Source: Stenotrophomonas sp.
Lineage (GTDB): Bacteria; Pseudomonadota; Gammaproteobacteria; Xanthomonadales; Xanthomonadaceae
DNA length: 11,423 nucleotides
Assembly (NCBI GenBank): GCA_003510825.1
Contig: DOKO01000067.1
Span: 1-11,423, forward strand
Direction of reading: 5' to 3'
Position 1 is the first letter of the stretch. Every line of letters begins with the position of its first letter. The notes under the pieces are model-generated. The model ran no database searches and was not told the origin of the DNA. It saw nothing but the letters and a program-made list of their open reading frames with translations. Positions 1 through 5,161 of the stretch are shown piece after piece. The position numbers and the translations under genes are program-made.

Positions 1-35
1 CTTCGACAGTTGGCCGCGATCTGTTGGTACGGCAC

Positions 36-74
36 GGGGTCGGATCCCGTTGCTGCGCAACGGGCTCTGACCCC
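36..74 (+). repeat. Oriented palindromic repeat, copy 1
   Basis: An imperfect palindrome. Outer arms GGGGTC and GACCCC enclose the unequal pair GGAT (left) and CTCT (right). Inside these is a perfect 8-bp stem, CCCGTTGC with GCAACGGG, around a TGC loop. The GGAT/CTCT asymmetry gives the element a direction; this copy reads forward. Four further copies lie in the window (198-238, 257-295, 381-420, 4995-5029). The family resembles short intergenic repeats I associate with Stenotrophomonas, but I cannot name it with certainty. Confidence 0.85.
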
Positions 75-97
75 AATCTGGAAGCTGCTGATGGTGG

Positions 98-118
98 GTG
101 CCGACCGTTGGTCGGCAC
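98..118. repeat. Perfect 9-bp hairpin repeat
   Basis: GTGCCGACC and GGTCGGCAC form a perfect 9-bp stem around a GTT loop. It lies between two palindromes in gene-free DNA and has no T-tract on either side, so it is not a canonical terminator. It resembles the short 'gtgccgacc' hairpins common in Stenotrophomonas intergenic DNA; that assignment is from memory. Confidence 0.6.
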
Positions 119-147
119 GGGGTCAAATCAATCGGAATGCGCTTTTT

Positions 148-172
148 GTAGAGTCGAGCCGCGCTCGACTGC
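148..172 (+). repeat. SMAG/REP-like GTAG hairpin, copy 1
   Basis: A GTAG tetranucleotide is followed by a perfect 8-bp stem (AGTCGAGC with GCTCGACT, loop CGC) and then GC. GTAG next to a short imperfect palindrome is the hallmark of the SMAG elements of S. maltophilia, which are REP-type sequences mobilised by RAYT (TnpA_REP) transposases. No transposase is present in this window. Confidence 0.75.
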
Positions 173-197
173 GCCCTGCACGACTACCCGGCCGATT

Positions 198-238
198 GGG
201 GTCAGAGCCGTTTCCCGTTGGGAAACGGATCCGACCCC
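198..238 (-). repeat. Oriented palindromic repeat, copy 2 (reverse)
   Basis: Reverse-oriented copy of the GGAT/CTCT palindrome. Read on the minus strand it has GGGGTC, GGAT, a perfect 9-bp stem CCGTTTCCC with GGGAAACGG around an AAC loop, then CTCT and GACCCC. The stem sequence differs completely from copies 1 and 3 yet stays fully paired. Confidence 0.85.
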
Positions 239-256
239 GCAACCAGGCCCACCATC

Positions 257-295
257 GGGGTCGGATCCCGTTGCGGCGCAACGGGCTCTGACCCC
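257..295 (+). repeat. Oriented palindromic repeat, copy 3
   Basis: Forward copy, almost identical to copy 1: the same arms and 8-bp stem CCCGTTGC/GCAACGGG, but a GGC loop instead of TGC. With the reverse copy at 381-420 it brackets the second GTAG hairpin, repeating the forward-hairpin-reverse layout seen at 36-238. Confidence 0.85.
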
Positions 296-330
296 TTCGC
301 GAAATTCGATTCGAGCGGAATGCGCTTTTT

Positions 331-355
331 GTAGAGTTGAGCCGCGCTCGACTGC
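331..355 (+). repeat. SMAG/REP-like GTAG hairpin, copy 2
   Basis: Same GTAG-headed hairpin as at 148-172 with one change: AGTTGAGC against GCTCGACT. The stem still closes if a G-T pair is allowed. It is part of the duplicated module. Confidence 0.7.
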
Positions 356-380
356 GCCCTGCACGACTACCCGGCCGATT

Positions 381-420
381 GGGGTCAGAGCCGTTTCCCG
401 TTGGAAACGGATCCGACCCC
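381..420 (-). repeat. Oriented palindromic repeat, copy 4, just after sseA
   Basis: Reverse copy placed 8 nt past the stop codon of the minus-strand sulfurtransferase gene. Relative to that transcript it reads GGAT arm first. It could fold as a stable hairpin in the 3' UTR, but there is no following T-run, so it is not a standard intrinsic terminator. Its position matches copy 5 after nth. Confidence 0.8.
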
Positions 421-428
421 GCGCGCTG

Positions 429-1331
429 TCAGGCGCCGGTGGCGACCGGGCGGGTGCTGTCGCTGACCCAGCCGCTCCAGGAGTCGGCGTAGATGCGGGC
501 GCCGCTCAGGCCGGCGCTTTCCATCGCCAGCAGCAGGTGGCAGGCGGTCACGCCGGAACCGCACATCAGCACGACGCGCTCGGGGTCCTGGCTGCCGATC
601 ACGCCCTGCAGTTCGGCGCGCAGTTCCTGCGGGTCGCGCAGGCGGCCGTCGAGGACGTTCAAGGCGAACGGGCGGTTGACCGCGCCGGGTACGTGGCCGG
701 CCACCGGGTCCAGCGGCTCCACTTCGCCGCGGAAACGCTCGCCAGCGCGGGCGTCCACCAGCCAGCCGGGGGCGTGCTTGAGGCGCGCAGCGATTTCGTC
801 GGCCGAGGCCACCTGGGTGGTGTCGAATCGGCCAGGATAGGGCGGCTGCGCGGTCACCTCGCTGTGGCCGGTGGCCAGCGCATGACCCGCGGCCTGCCAG
901 GCGGCGATGCCGCCGTCGAGCACGGCCACACGGGTATGCCCGATCAGGCGCAGCAGCCACCACAGGCGTGCGGCGGCCATGCTGCCGTCGCTGCCGTCGT
1001 AGACCACCACCTGGGTGTCCGGCCCGATGCCCCACTGGCCCACGCGCGAAGCGAAGGTGTCGCTGTCGGGCAGTGGATGGCGGCCATGGCCGCTGCGGCG
1101 CAGGTCGGAAAGATCCTGGTTGAGATCGGCATGGACCGCACCCGGGATATGCCCGGCCGCGTACTGCCCTGCCCCGGCCTGCGGGTCGGCCAGCGCTGCG
1201 CGCGCATCCACCACGCGCACGACGGTGCTGGCGGTGGCACGGGCATCGACCACGCGCACGTCGCCATCGAGGGCGGCGGCCAGCGTGGCGACATCGACCA
1301 GGGTGGTCCACGGCGGATCGATCGGCTTCAT
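429..1331 (-). CDS. sseA: Two-domain rhodanese sulfurtransferase (3-mercaptopyruvate type)
   Basis: Predicted cytoplasmic sulfurtransferase of 300 residues that would move sulfane sulfur from a donor such as 3-mercaptopyruvate to thiol acceptors or cyanide. It has two rhodanese domains, a structural one (about residues 10-150) with the typical GHIPGAVHADLNQDLS stretch and a catalytic one (about 170-295). The catalytic loop is CGSGVTAC with Cys257; CGSGVTA is typical of mercaptopyruvate sulfurtransferases, whereas thiosulfate sulfurtransferases usually have CRKGVTA, so the SseA assignment is preferred. The length is somewhat above the usual 280 or so, partly because RVVDAR occurs twice, 13 residues apart (residues 26 and 39). 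The ATG overlaps the stop of the upstream NudL gene as ATGA, implying translational coupling. A palindrome follows the stop codon. Confidence 0.93.
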   Translation of the reverse strand: MKPIDPPWTTLVDVATLAAALDGDVRVVDARATASTVVRVVDARAALADPQAGAGQYAAGHIPGAVHADLNQDLSDLRRSGHGRHPLPDSDTFASRVGQWGIGPDTQVVVYDGSDGSMAAARLWWLLRLIGHTRVAVLDGGIAAWQAAGHALATGHSEVTAQPPYPGRFDTTQVASADEIAARLKHAPGWLVDARAGERFRGEVEPLDPVAGHVPGAVNRPFALNVLDGRLRDPQELRAELQGVIGSQDPERVVLMCGSGVTACHLLLAMESAGLSGARIYADSWSGWVSDSTRPVATGA

Positions 1332-2140
1332 TGCACTTGCTCCAGGCGGCGACGCAGGTTGTAGAGGATGGCAGCGGTCGCGCCCCAGATGCGCTGGCCA
1401 GGCCAGCCGTATTCGAGGACATGGCGCACGCGGCCGCGATGGTTGATCTCGACCTGGCGCAGGTTGTCGGCAGCCATCAGGTAATCCAGCGGCACCTCGA
1501 ACACCTCGGCCACTTCGCTGGGCTGCGGTACCGGCACGAAATCCGGATCGACCACCGCCACCACCGGGGTCACCCGGTAACCGGTGATGGTCACGAACGG
1601 ATCGAGGTAGCCCAGTGCCTGCACCTGGCCCGGTGCGAGCGCGATTTCCTCCTGGCTCTCGCGCAGTGCGGCGGCCAGGGCATCGCGGTCGTCCGGTTCG
1701 GTGCGTCCGCCCGGGAAACCGACCTGGCCGCCGTGGGTGCGCAGGGTCTCGGTGCGGCGGGTCAGGATGACCTGGGCACCTCCAGCACGCGGCACGATGC
1801 CGGCCAGCACCGCGGCTTCCACCGGCGGGCCAGGCGGCAGCAGGTCACTCAGTTCGCTGCGGTTCCAGCCATCGCCCTGCGGCGGTTCGGCCAGCGGATG
1901 CAGCGCGCGCAGCAGGCGTTCGTGGTCGGCCAGTGATCCGCGCAGCGACTGCTGCAGCTGTTCGCGCAGGGGCTGCACGCGATGCAGGATGCGGCTGCGT
2001 TCGCGGTCGCTCATCGTCGACCACCCTGCGATTTCATCGATATGCCGCCCGCACCCGGCGCACAGCCGGTTGTGATCCAGCTTGCACACTCCAATGCAGG
2101 GGCTTGCGACAACACGCGCCGGTTCTTCCGTAGTTTGCAC
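1328..2140 (-). CDS. DUF1289-NUDIX fusion, CoA pyrophosphatase (NudL-like)
   Basis: Predicted 270-residue fusion protein. Residues about 12-52 match DUF1289: PCIGVCKLD followed by a CAGC pair, giving four cysteines (15, 19, 27, 30) that could bind metal, then the EIAGW and MSDRER signatures. Residues about 105-265 are a NUDIX hydrolase. ILTRRT, Arg134 and FPGG (142-145) fit the UPF0035/NudL signature of coenzyme A pyrophosphatases, and RESQEE (160-165) supplies the metal-binding glutamates. The expected reaction is hydrolysis of CoA to 3',5'-ADP and 4'-phosphopantetheine. The start is uncertain. I chose GTG at 2140 because it includes the whole DUF1289 domain; the Shine-Dalgarno sequence is poor. 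The in-frame ATG at MSDRER would cut that domain. The frame is open further upstream, but it runs through a hairpin and the FKBP terminator. The stop overlaps the sseA start. Confidence 0.88.
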   Translation of the reverse strand: MQTTEEPARVVASPCIGVCKLDHNRLCAGCGRHIDEIAGWSTMSDRERSRILHRVQPLREQLQQSLRGSLADHERLLRALHPLAEPPQGDGWNRSELSDLLPPGPPVEAAVLAGIVPRAGGAQVILTRRTETLRTHGGQVGFPGGRTEPDDRDALAAALRESQEEIALAPGQVQALGYLDPFVTITGYRVTPVVAVVDPDFVPVPQPSEVAEVFEVPLDYLMAADNLRQVEINHRGRVRHVLEYGWPGQRIWGATAAILYNLRRRLEQVQ

Positions 2141-2173
2141 CCTGCAACAGTAGCGCGAATGGCTGCGGTTGGG

Positions 2174-2199
2174 GACGATCACGAAGGCGCGTGATCGTC
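2174..2199. promoter_or_regulatory. Perfect 10-bp inverted repeat upstream of the NudL fusion gene
   Basis: GACGATCACG and CGTGATCGTC form a perfect dyad with a 6-nt spacer, 34 bp upstream of the chosen GTG start. No T-tract follows on either strand. It may be an operator over the promoter or a 5' UTR hairpin; the sequence does not decide between these. Confidence 0.5.
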
Positions 2200-2217
2200 G
2201 CAGGATGCACAAACAGA

Positions 2218-2246
2218 AACGCGCCGGTGGAAGCCACCGGCGCGTT
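2218..2246 (-). terminator. Rho-independent terminator of the FKBP gene
   Basis: A perfect 13-bp stem (AACGCGCCGGTGG with its complement, 3-nt loop) begins 28 nt past the FKBP stop codon. Read on the minus strand it is followed by TTTCTGTTTG, the U-rich tail of an intrinsic terminator. It separates the FKBP gene from the NudL-sseA pair, which therefore needs its own promoter. Confidence 0.8.
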
Positions 2247-2274
2247 GTCTGCATTGCATTGATGTTGCTTCGAC

Positions 2275-2976
2275 TTACTTGACGCTGACCAGCTTGACTT
2301 CGAACTGCACCGCCACGTTCGGCGGGAAGCCGGTGCGCGGGTCGGCACCGTAGGCCTGATCCGGCGGCAGGGTGATTTCCCACTTCGAACCCGCCGGCAT
2401 CTGCAGCAGGGTCTCGCGCATGGCCTTCATTTCGACTTCGCTGACCTTGATCGACGGAATCTGCTGGGCCGGACGAGCTTCGGTCGGACGCTGGCCGAAC
2501 GGGTACGGACCGGCCACTTCCAGCTGCACGGTGTTGGCCTGGGTCGGCTTGGCGCCCTTGCCGGCTTCGATCACGCGGTACTGGACGCCGCTCGGCAGGG
2601 TCTGCACGCCCGCCTTGGCCTTGTTGGCCGCAACGAACTGGTCGCTCTTGGTCTTGTTTTCGGCAGCAGCCTTTTCGTACTCGGCCTTGGCAGCCTGGGC
2701 ACGGCCCTGCTCACGCTTCTGGAACGCTTCAACAGCCGGCTTCAGCTGCTCGGCGGTGATCGCCGGCTGCTTCTTGGCGTAGGCGTCCTGCAGACCCTTC
2801 ACCACCGAGTTGATGTCCAGCTGCTCACCACGACCGGTCAGCTCCGCCAGGTTGTTGCCGTAGTCGTAACCGAAGTAATAGCTCAGCTTGCCCTTTTCGG
2901 ACGCGACGTCCTGGGCGAGGGCATTGCCCGTCAGGGCCAGGGCCGCGACGGCGACCGCGATAGAACGCAACTTCAT
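2275..2976 (-). CDS. Exported FKBP-family (Mip-like) protein with degenerate isomerase domain
   Basis: Predicted 233-residue exported protein. The ATG at 2976 is preceded by GGAG 9 nt upstream and begins a clear signal peptide (MKLRS, hydrophobic core, cleavage after NALA at about residue 21). An earlier in-frame ATG would bury this signal. Residues about 25-122 match the FKBP_N dimerisation domain of Mip/FkpA proteins (SYYFGYDYG start, then a long Ala/Lys/Glu-rich helix). Residues about 130-233 form an FKBP fold ending in GSKWEITLPPDQAYG and FPPNVAVQFEVKLVSVK. Tyr209 of AYG corresponds to FKBP12 Tyr82. The usual DGxxFDSS strand and PGW motif are not recognisable, so isomerase activity is doubtful and a chaperone role is possible. 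Its own terminator lies downstream, so it appears monocistronic. Confidence 0.9.
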   Translation of the reverse strand: MKLRSIAVAVAALALTGNALAQDVASEKGKLSYYFGYDYGNNLAELTGRGEQLDINSVVKGLQDAYAKKQPAITAEQLKPAVEAFQKREQGRAQAAKAEYEKAAAENKTKSDQFVAANKAKAGVQTLPSGVQYRVIEAGKGAKPTQANTVQLEVAGPYPFGQRPTEARPAQQIPSIKVSEVEMKAMRETLLQMPAGSKWEITLPPDQAYGADPRTGFPPNVAVQFEVKLVSVK

Positions 2977-3000
2977 CAAACAGTTCTCCAGGGGTGGTAA

Positions 3001-3027
3001 CTCAGGGACGTTCTGCGCCGCCCTGAG
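3001..3027. promoter_or_regulatory. Inverted repeat in the FKBP leader
   Basis: CTCAGGG and CCCTGAG are perfect inverted 7-mers with a 13-nt spacer, located 25-51 bp upstream of the FKBP start codon. It could be an operator or leader hairpin; the evidence is only the symmetry. I could not assign a convincing minus-strand promoter here. Confidence 0.3.
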
Positions 3028-3072
3028 GCGACGGGTTAGGATACCGGCCACAACGTGTAACCGCTACTGACC

Positions 3073-3096
3073 ACGCAGGCTTTGACCCACCTGCGT
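3073..3096. promoter_or_regulatory. Candidate operator overlapping the -35 of the enoyl-CoA hydratase promoter
   Basis: ACGCAGG and CCTGCGT form a perfect 7-bp inverted repeat with a 10-nt spacer. The spacer contains the TTGACC proposed as the -35 element. This geometry suits a dimeric repressor such as a TetR-family fatty-acid regulator, but no regulator gene is present to support that. Confidence 0.45.
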
Positions 3097-3110
3097 TTCA
3101 AGAGTTCAAT
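3082..3110 (+). promoter_or_regulatory. Sigma-70-type promoter for the enoyl-CoA hydratase operon
   Basis: TTGACC (3082-3087, 5 of 6 to consensus) and TTCAAT (3105-3110, 4 of 6) are separated by 17 bp. A T8 run (3116-3123) lies where transcription would start, giving a leader of roughly 25 nt before the AGGAG and the GTG start. Predicted from sequence only. Confidence 0.55.
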
Positions 3111-3142
3111 CTCACTTTTTTTTAACGTTCCAGGAGCTTTCC

Positions 3143-3937
3143 GTGGCCTCAGCCCCCGCCGACCAGCCCGTCGCCGTGACCGATGACGGTGCCATCCGCA
3201 CCCTCACCGTGCAGCGCCCGGAAAAGCTCAATGCCCTCAATGCGGCCACCCTGCAGGCCCTGGCCGAGGCGTTCAGCGCGGCGGCGGCCGACCCGGACGT
3301 CCGCGTGGTGGTGCTGACCGGCGCCGGCCCCAAGGCCTTCGTGGCCGGTGCCGACATCGCCGAGATGAACACCCTCAGCGCGGTTCAGGGACGTGATTTC
3401 TCGCTGCTTGGCCAGGCCCTGATGCGCCAGATCGAGCGCATGCCCAAGCCGGTCATCGCCCGCGTCAATGGCTTCGCGCTCGGTGGCGGCCTGGAACTGG
3501 CCATGGCCTGCCACCTGCGTATCGCCGCCGATACCGCCAAGGTCGGCCAGCCGGAGATCAACCTGGGGCTGATCCCGGGCTTCGGCGGCAGCCAGCGCCT
3601 GCTGCGCCTGTGCGGCCGCGCCGCCACCCTGGAACTGTGCCTGCTGGGCGCCCCGATCGATGCCGAACGCGCCCTGGCGCTGGGCATCGTCAACCAGGTG
3701 GTGCCGGCGGCCGAACTCGACAACCGCGTGCAGGACGTCGCCAGGCAGCTGGCACGCTCGGCGCCGCTGGCCCTGCGCGGCCTGCTCGATGCCGTGCACG
3801 TGGGCGGCGAATGCAGCCTGGAAGCCGGCCTGGAGTATGAAAGCGCGCAGTTCGGCCTGCTGTTCGCCACCGAGGACATGCGCGAAGGCACCAGCGCGTT
3901 CCTGCAACGCCGCCCGCCGGCCTTCCAGAACCGCTGA
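3143..3937 (+). CDS. Enoyl-CoA hydratase/isomerase (crotonase family)
   Basis: Predicted cytoplasmic enoyl-CoA hydratase of 264 residues, which would add water to 2-trans-enoyl-CoA in beta-oxidation or a related acyl-CoA pathway. The start is GTG at 3143, with AGGAG at 3132-3136. Crotonase features are all present: AGADI (68-72) and ALGGG (112-116) form the oxyanion hole, Glu118 in the GGLELA stretch and Glu138 in GQPEINLGLIPGFGG are the two catalytic glutamates, 20 residues apart as in the mammalian enzyme (Glu144/Glu164). Having both supports a true hydratase rather than a distant crotonase homologue. The substrate range cannot be read from the sequence. It heads a three-gene operon with a 117-residue protein (4-nt gap) and nth. 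Confidence 0.93.
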   Translation: MASAPADQPVAVTDDGAIRTLTVQRPEKLNALNAATLQALAEAFSAAAADPDVRVVVLTGAGPKAFVAGADIAEMNTLSAVQGRDFSLLGQALMRQIERMPKPVIARVNGFALGGGLELAMACHLRIAADTAKVGQPEINLGLIPGFGGSQRLLRLCGRAATLELCLLGAPIDAERALALGIVNQVVPAAELDNRVQDVARQLARSAPLALRGLLDAVHVGGECSLEAGLEYESAQFGLLFATEDMREGTSAFLQRRPPAFQNR

Positions 3938-3941
3938 TCCC

Positions 3942-4295
3942 ATGGCATCCCGACCCAACCCCGTGCAGCTGTTTGCCCGGGTCCAGGCAGACGATCTCGA
4001 TGGCGCCCTGCAGAACGGCCTGATGGACTACATCGCCGCGGATGCCGACGCACACCTGCTGCCCGGCCACCCGGAACTTCCGCAACGGCTGCTGCAGGCA
4101 CAACATGACCTGCGCACCGCCTGGGCCGCACGCGAACGCTATCGCGCACGCGCCGTGCGCCTGGCACGCCGCGAAGCCGAACGTGATGCACGTCGCACAC
4201 CGGCACCGGCGCCCGATGTGAAACCCGCGCTGCCCGCTGCGGCGGCCGCGATCCTCGCCCGGGCCAAGGCCCGCGCCGCAGGCAAGGAACAGTAA
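3942..4295 (+). CDS. Small protein of unknown function between the hydratase and nth genes
   Basis: A 117-residue protein I do not recognise. It is four nucleotides past the hydratase stop and its TAA overlaps the nth start as TAATG, so it is probably made by coupled translation. I see no strong Shine-Dalgarno sequence. No signal peptide or membrane segment is visible. Residues 1-45 are mildly acidic; 46-85 look like a highly charged Arg/Glu/Ala helix (AARERYRARAVRLARREAER); then comes a Pro/Ala linker, and an Ala/Arg/Lys-rich C-terminal helix (AAAILARAKARAA). That tail resembles the low-complexity ends of Rnf/Rsx electron-transport subunits, whose genes precede nth in many gammaproteobacteria, so a remnant of such a protein is conceivable. 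This is speculation. Real coding is supported by the G/C-rich third positions and tight junctions. Confidence 0.75.
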   Translation: MASRPNPVQLFARVQADDLDGALQNGLMDYIAADADAHLLPGHPELPQRLLQAQHDLRTAWAARERYRARAVRLARREAERDARRTPAPAPDVKPALPAAAAAILARAKARAAGKEQ

Positions 4296-4981
4296 TGGCC
4301 ACAGCAAAGAAGACCACGCGCGCACCTGCGCGTCGTGGCAGCGTGATGCCGCGCGCCGACGTGGTGGAAATGTTCACCCGCCTGCGCGAACTCAACCCGC
4401 ACCCGAAGACCGAACTGGAATACAGCTCACCGTTCGAACTGCTGGTGGCGGTGGCACTGTCGGCGCAGGCCACGGACGTGGGCGTCAACAAAGCGACGCG
4501 ACGCTTGTTTCCAGTAGCCAACACGCCGGCGAAGATCCTCGCACTCGGTGAGGACGGCCTGAAGAAATACATCGCCACCATCGGCCTGTTCAACGCGAAG
4601 GCGAAGAACGTGATCGCCACCTGCGCGATCCTGCTGGAGAAGTACGACGGCGAGGTGCCACGCGATCGCGAGGCGCTCGAAGCCCTGCCCGGAGTCGGCC
4701 GCAAGACCGCCAACGTGGTGCTCAACACGGCGTTCGGCGAACCGGTGATGGCGGTGGACACGCACATCTTCCGCGTCTCCAACCGCACCGGGCTGGCACC
4801 GGGCAAGAATGTGCGCGAAGTGGAGGACCGCCTGGTGAAGGCGATCCCGGCCGAGTTCCTGCTCGATGCACACCACTGGCTGATCCTCCACGGTCGTTAC
4901 GTGTGCAAGGCACGCAAGCCGGATTGCCCGGGCTGCGTGATCGCCGACCTGTGTCGCTTCAAGGAAAAAACCGTCGCGTAG
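4295..4981 (+). CDS. nth: Endonuclease III, DNA glycosylase/AP lyase
   Basis: Predicted base-excision-repair enzyme of 228 residues that removes oxidised pyrimidines and nicks abasic sites. The helix-hairpin-helix LPGVGRKTANV contains catalytic Lys137, and VDTHIFRV contains catalytic Asp155. The C-terminal iron-sulfur loop has Cys204, Cys211, Cys214 and Cys220 in the C-x6-C-x2-C-x5-C pattern. The body aligns with E. coli Nth throughout (SSPFELLVAVALSAQATDV, NPHPKTELEY). The N-terminus has about 17 extra Lys/Thr/Arg/Pro residues if the start at 4295 is correct. The ATG at residue 18 would give a length near E. coli's 211, but the TAATG overlap with the upstream gene favours 4295. A GGAT/CTCT palindrome starts 13 nt after the stop. 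Confidence 0.96.
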   Translation: MATAKKTTRAPARRGSVMPRADVVEMFTRLRELNPHPKTELEYSSPFELLVAVALSAQATDVGVNKATRRLFPVANTPAKILALGEDGLKKYIATIGLFNAKAKNVIATCAILLEKYDGEVPRDREALEALPGVGRKTANVVLNTAFGEPVMAVDTHIFRVSNRTGLAPGKNVREVEDRLVKAIPAEFLLDAHHWLILHGRYVCKARKPDCPGCVIADLCRFKEKTVA

Positions 4982-4994
4982 GCGTGCATCGCCA

Positions 4995-5029
4995 GGGTCG
5001 GATCCCTTTCGCAGAAAGGGCTCTGACCC
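4995..5029 (+). repeat. Oriented palindromic repeat, copy 5, just after nth
   Basis: Forward copy with arms GGGTC/GACCC, the unequal pair GGAT/CTCT, and a perfect 7-bp stem CCCTTTC/GAAAGGG around GCA. It sits 13 nt after the nth stop and, like copy 4 after sseA, is GGAT-first in the direction of the transcript. No T-run follows, so any terminator or RNA-stabilising role is inference. Confidence 0.8.
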
Positions 5030-5087
5030 GCCACCGAAAAGCATCCGCGCGAGGCGTGGATCTACTGCAATCCGTGCGCAACCCCAG

Positions 5088-5114
5088 CGTCACATGCAAG
5101 CGTTTACATCGTCA
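5088..5114 (+). promoter_or_regulatory. Possible distal Pho half-sites upstream of the porin gene
   Basis: CGTCA occurs at 5088-5092 and again at 5110-5114, exactly 22 bp (two 11-bp steps) apart. The sequence at the intermediate position does not match. It is weak support for an upstream PhoB site, about 50 bp from the better candidate at 5162. Confidence 0.25.
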
Positions 5115-5161
5115 GCCCCTGACGCGACGGGGCCTGCGGCGGATCCCGGCCGCGCGCGAAC

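Larger units (their letters stand above)
133..240. repeat. Long direct repeat, copy A (~108 bp module)
   Basis: This stretch recurs at 316-422. Both copies contain, in order, CGGAATGCGC, a T5 run, a GTAG-headed hairpin, a short spacer with GACTACCCGGCC, and a reverse-oriented GGAT/CTCT palindrome. By eye the copies differ by one substitution in the GTAG hairpin (C to T) and one missing G in the palindrome loop region. Such similarity in non-coding DNA indicates a recent duplication of the whole module. Confidence 0.85.
316..422. repeat. Long direct repeat, copy B (~107 bp module)
   Basis: Second copy of the module at 133-240, about 183 bp downstream. It ends next to the sseA stop codon (sseA lies on the minus strand at 429-1331). 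It lacks one G in the palindrome, so the terminal element has an 8/9-nt rather than a 9/9-nt stem. Confidence 0.85.

Noticed and set aside
36..422. CRISPR array at the left end
   Set aside because: Repeats alternate in orientation, vary in stem sequence and are unevenly spaced, with no uniform spacers and no cas genes. REP-type palindromes explain it better.
24..1364. Long plus-strand open frame of 446 codons across the repeats and opposite sseA
   Set aside because: It runs through palindromic repeats and then antisense to a gene with clear rhodanese motifs. Its translation is low-complexity Gly/Ala/His/Arg, typical of an antiparallel shadow in high-GC DNA.
2141..2383. N-terminal extension of the NudL fusion to an ATG at 2383
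   Set aside because: It would encode through the 2174-2199 dyad, the FKBP terminator and the end of the FKBP gene, and it lies outside any recognisable domain.
3385..4806. Minus-strand open frame of 473 codons opposite the hydratase, small protein and nth genes
   Set aside because: It spans three plus-strand genes with tight junctions and known catalytic motifs. Its own translation is Arg/Ser/Pro-rich without domains.
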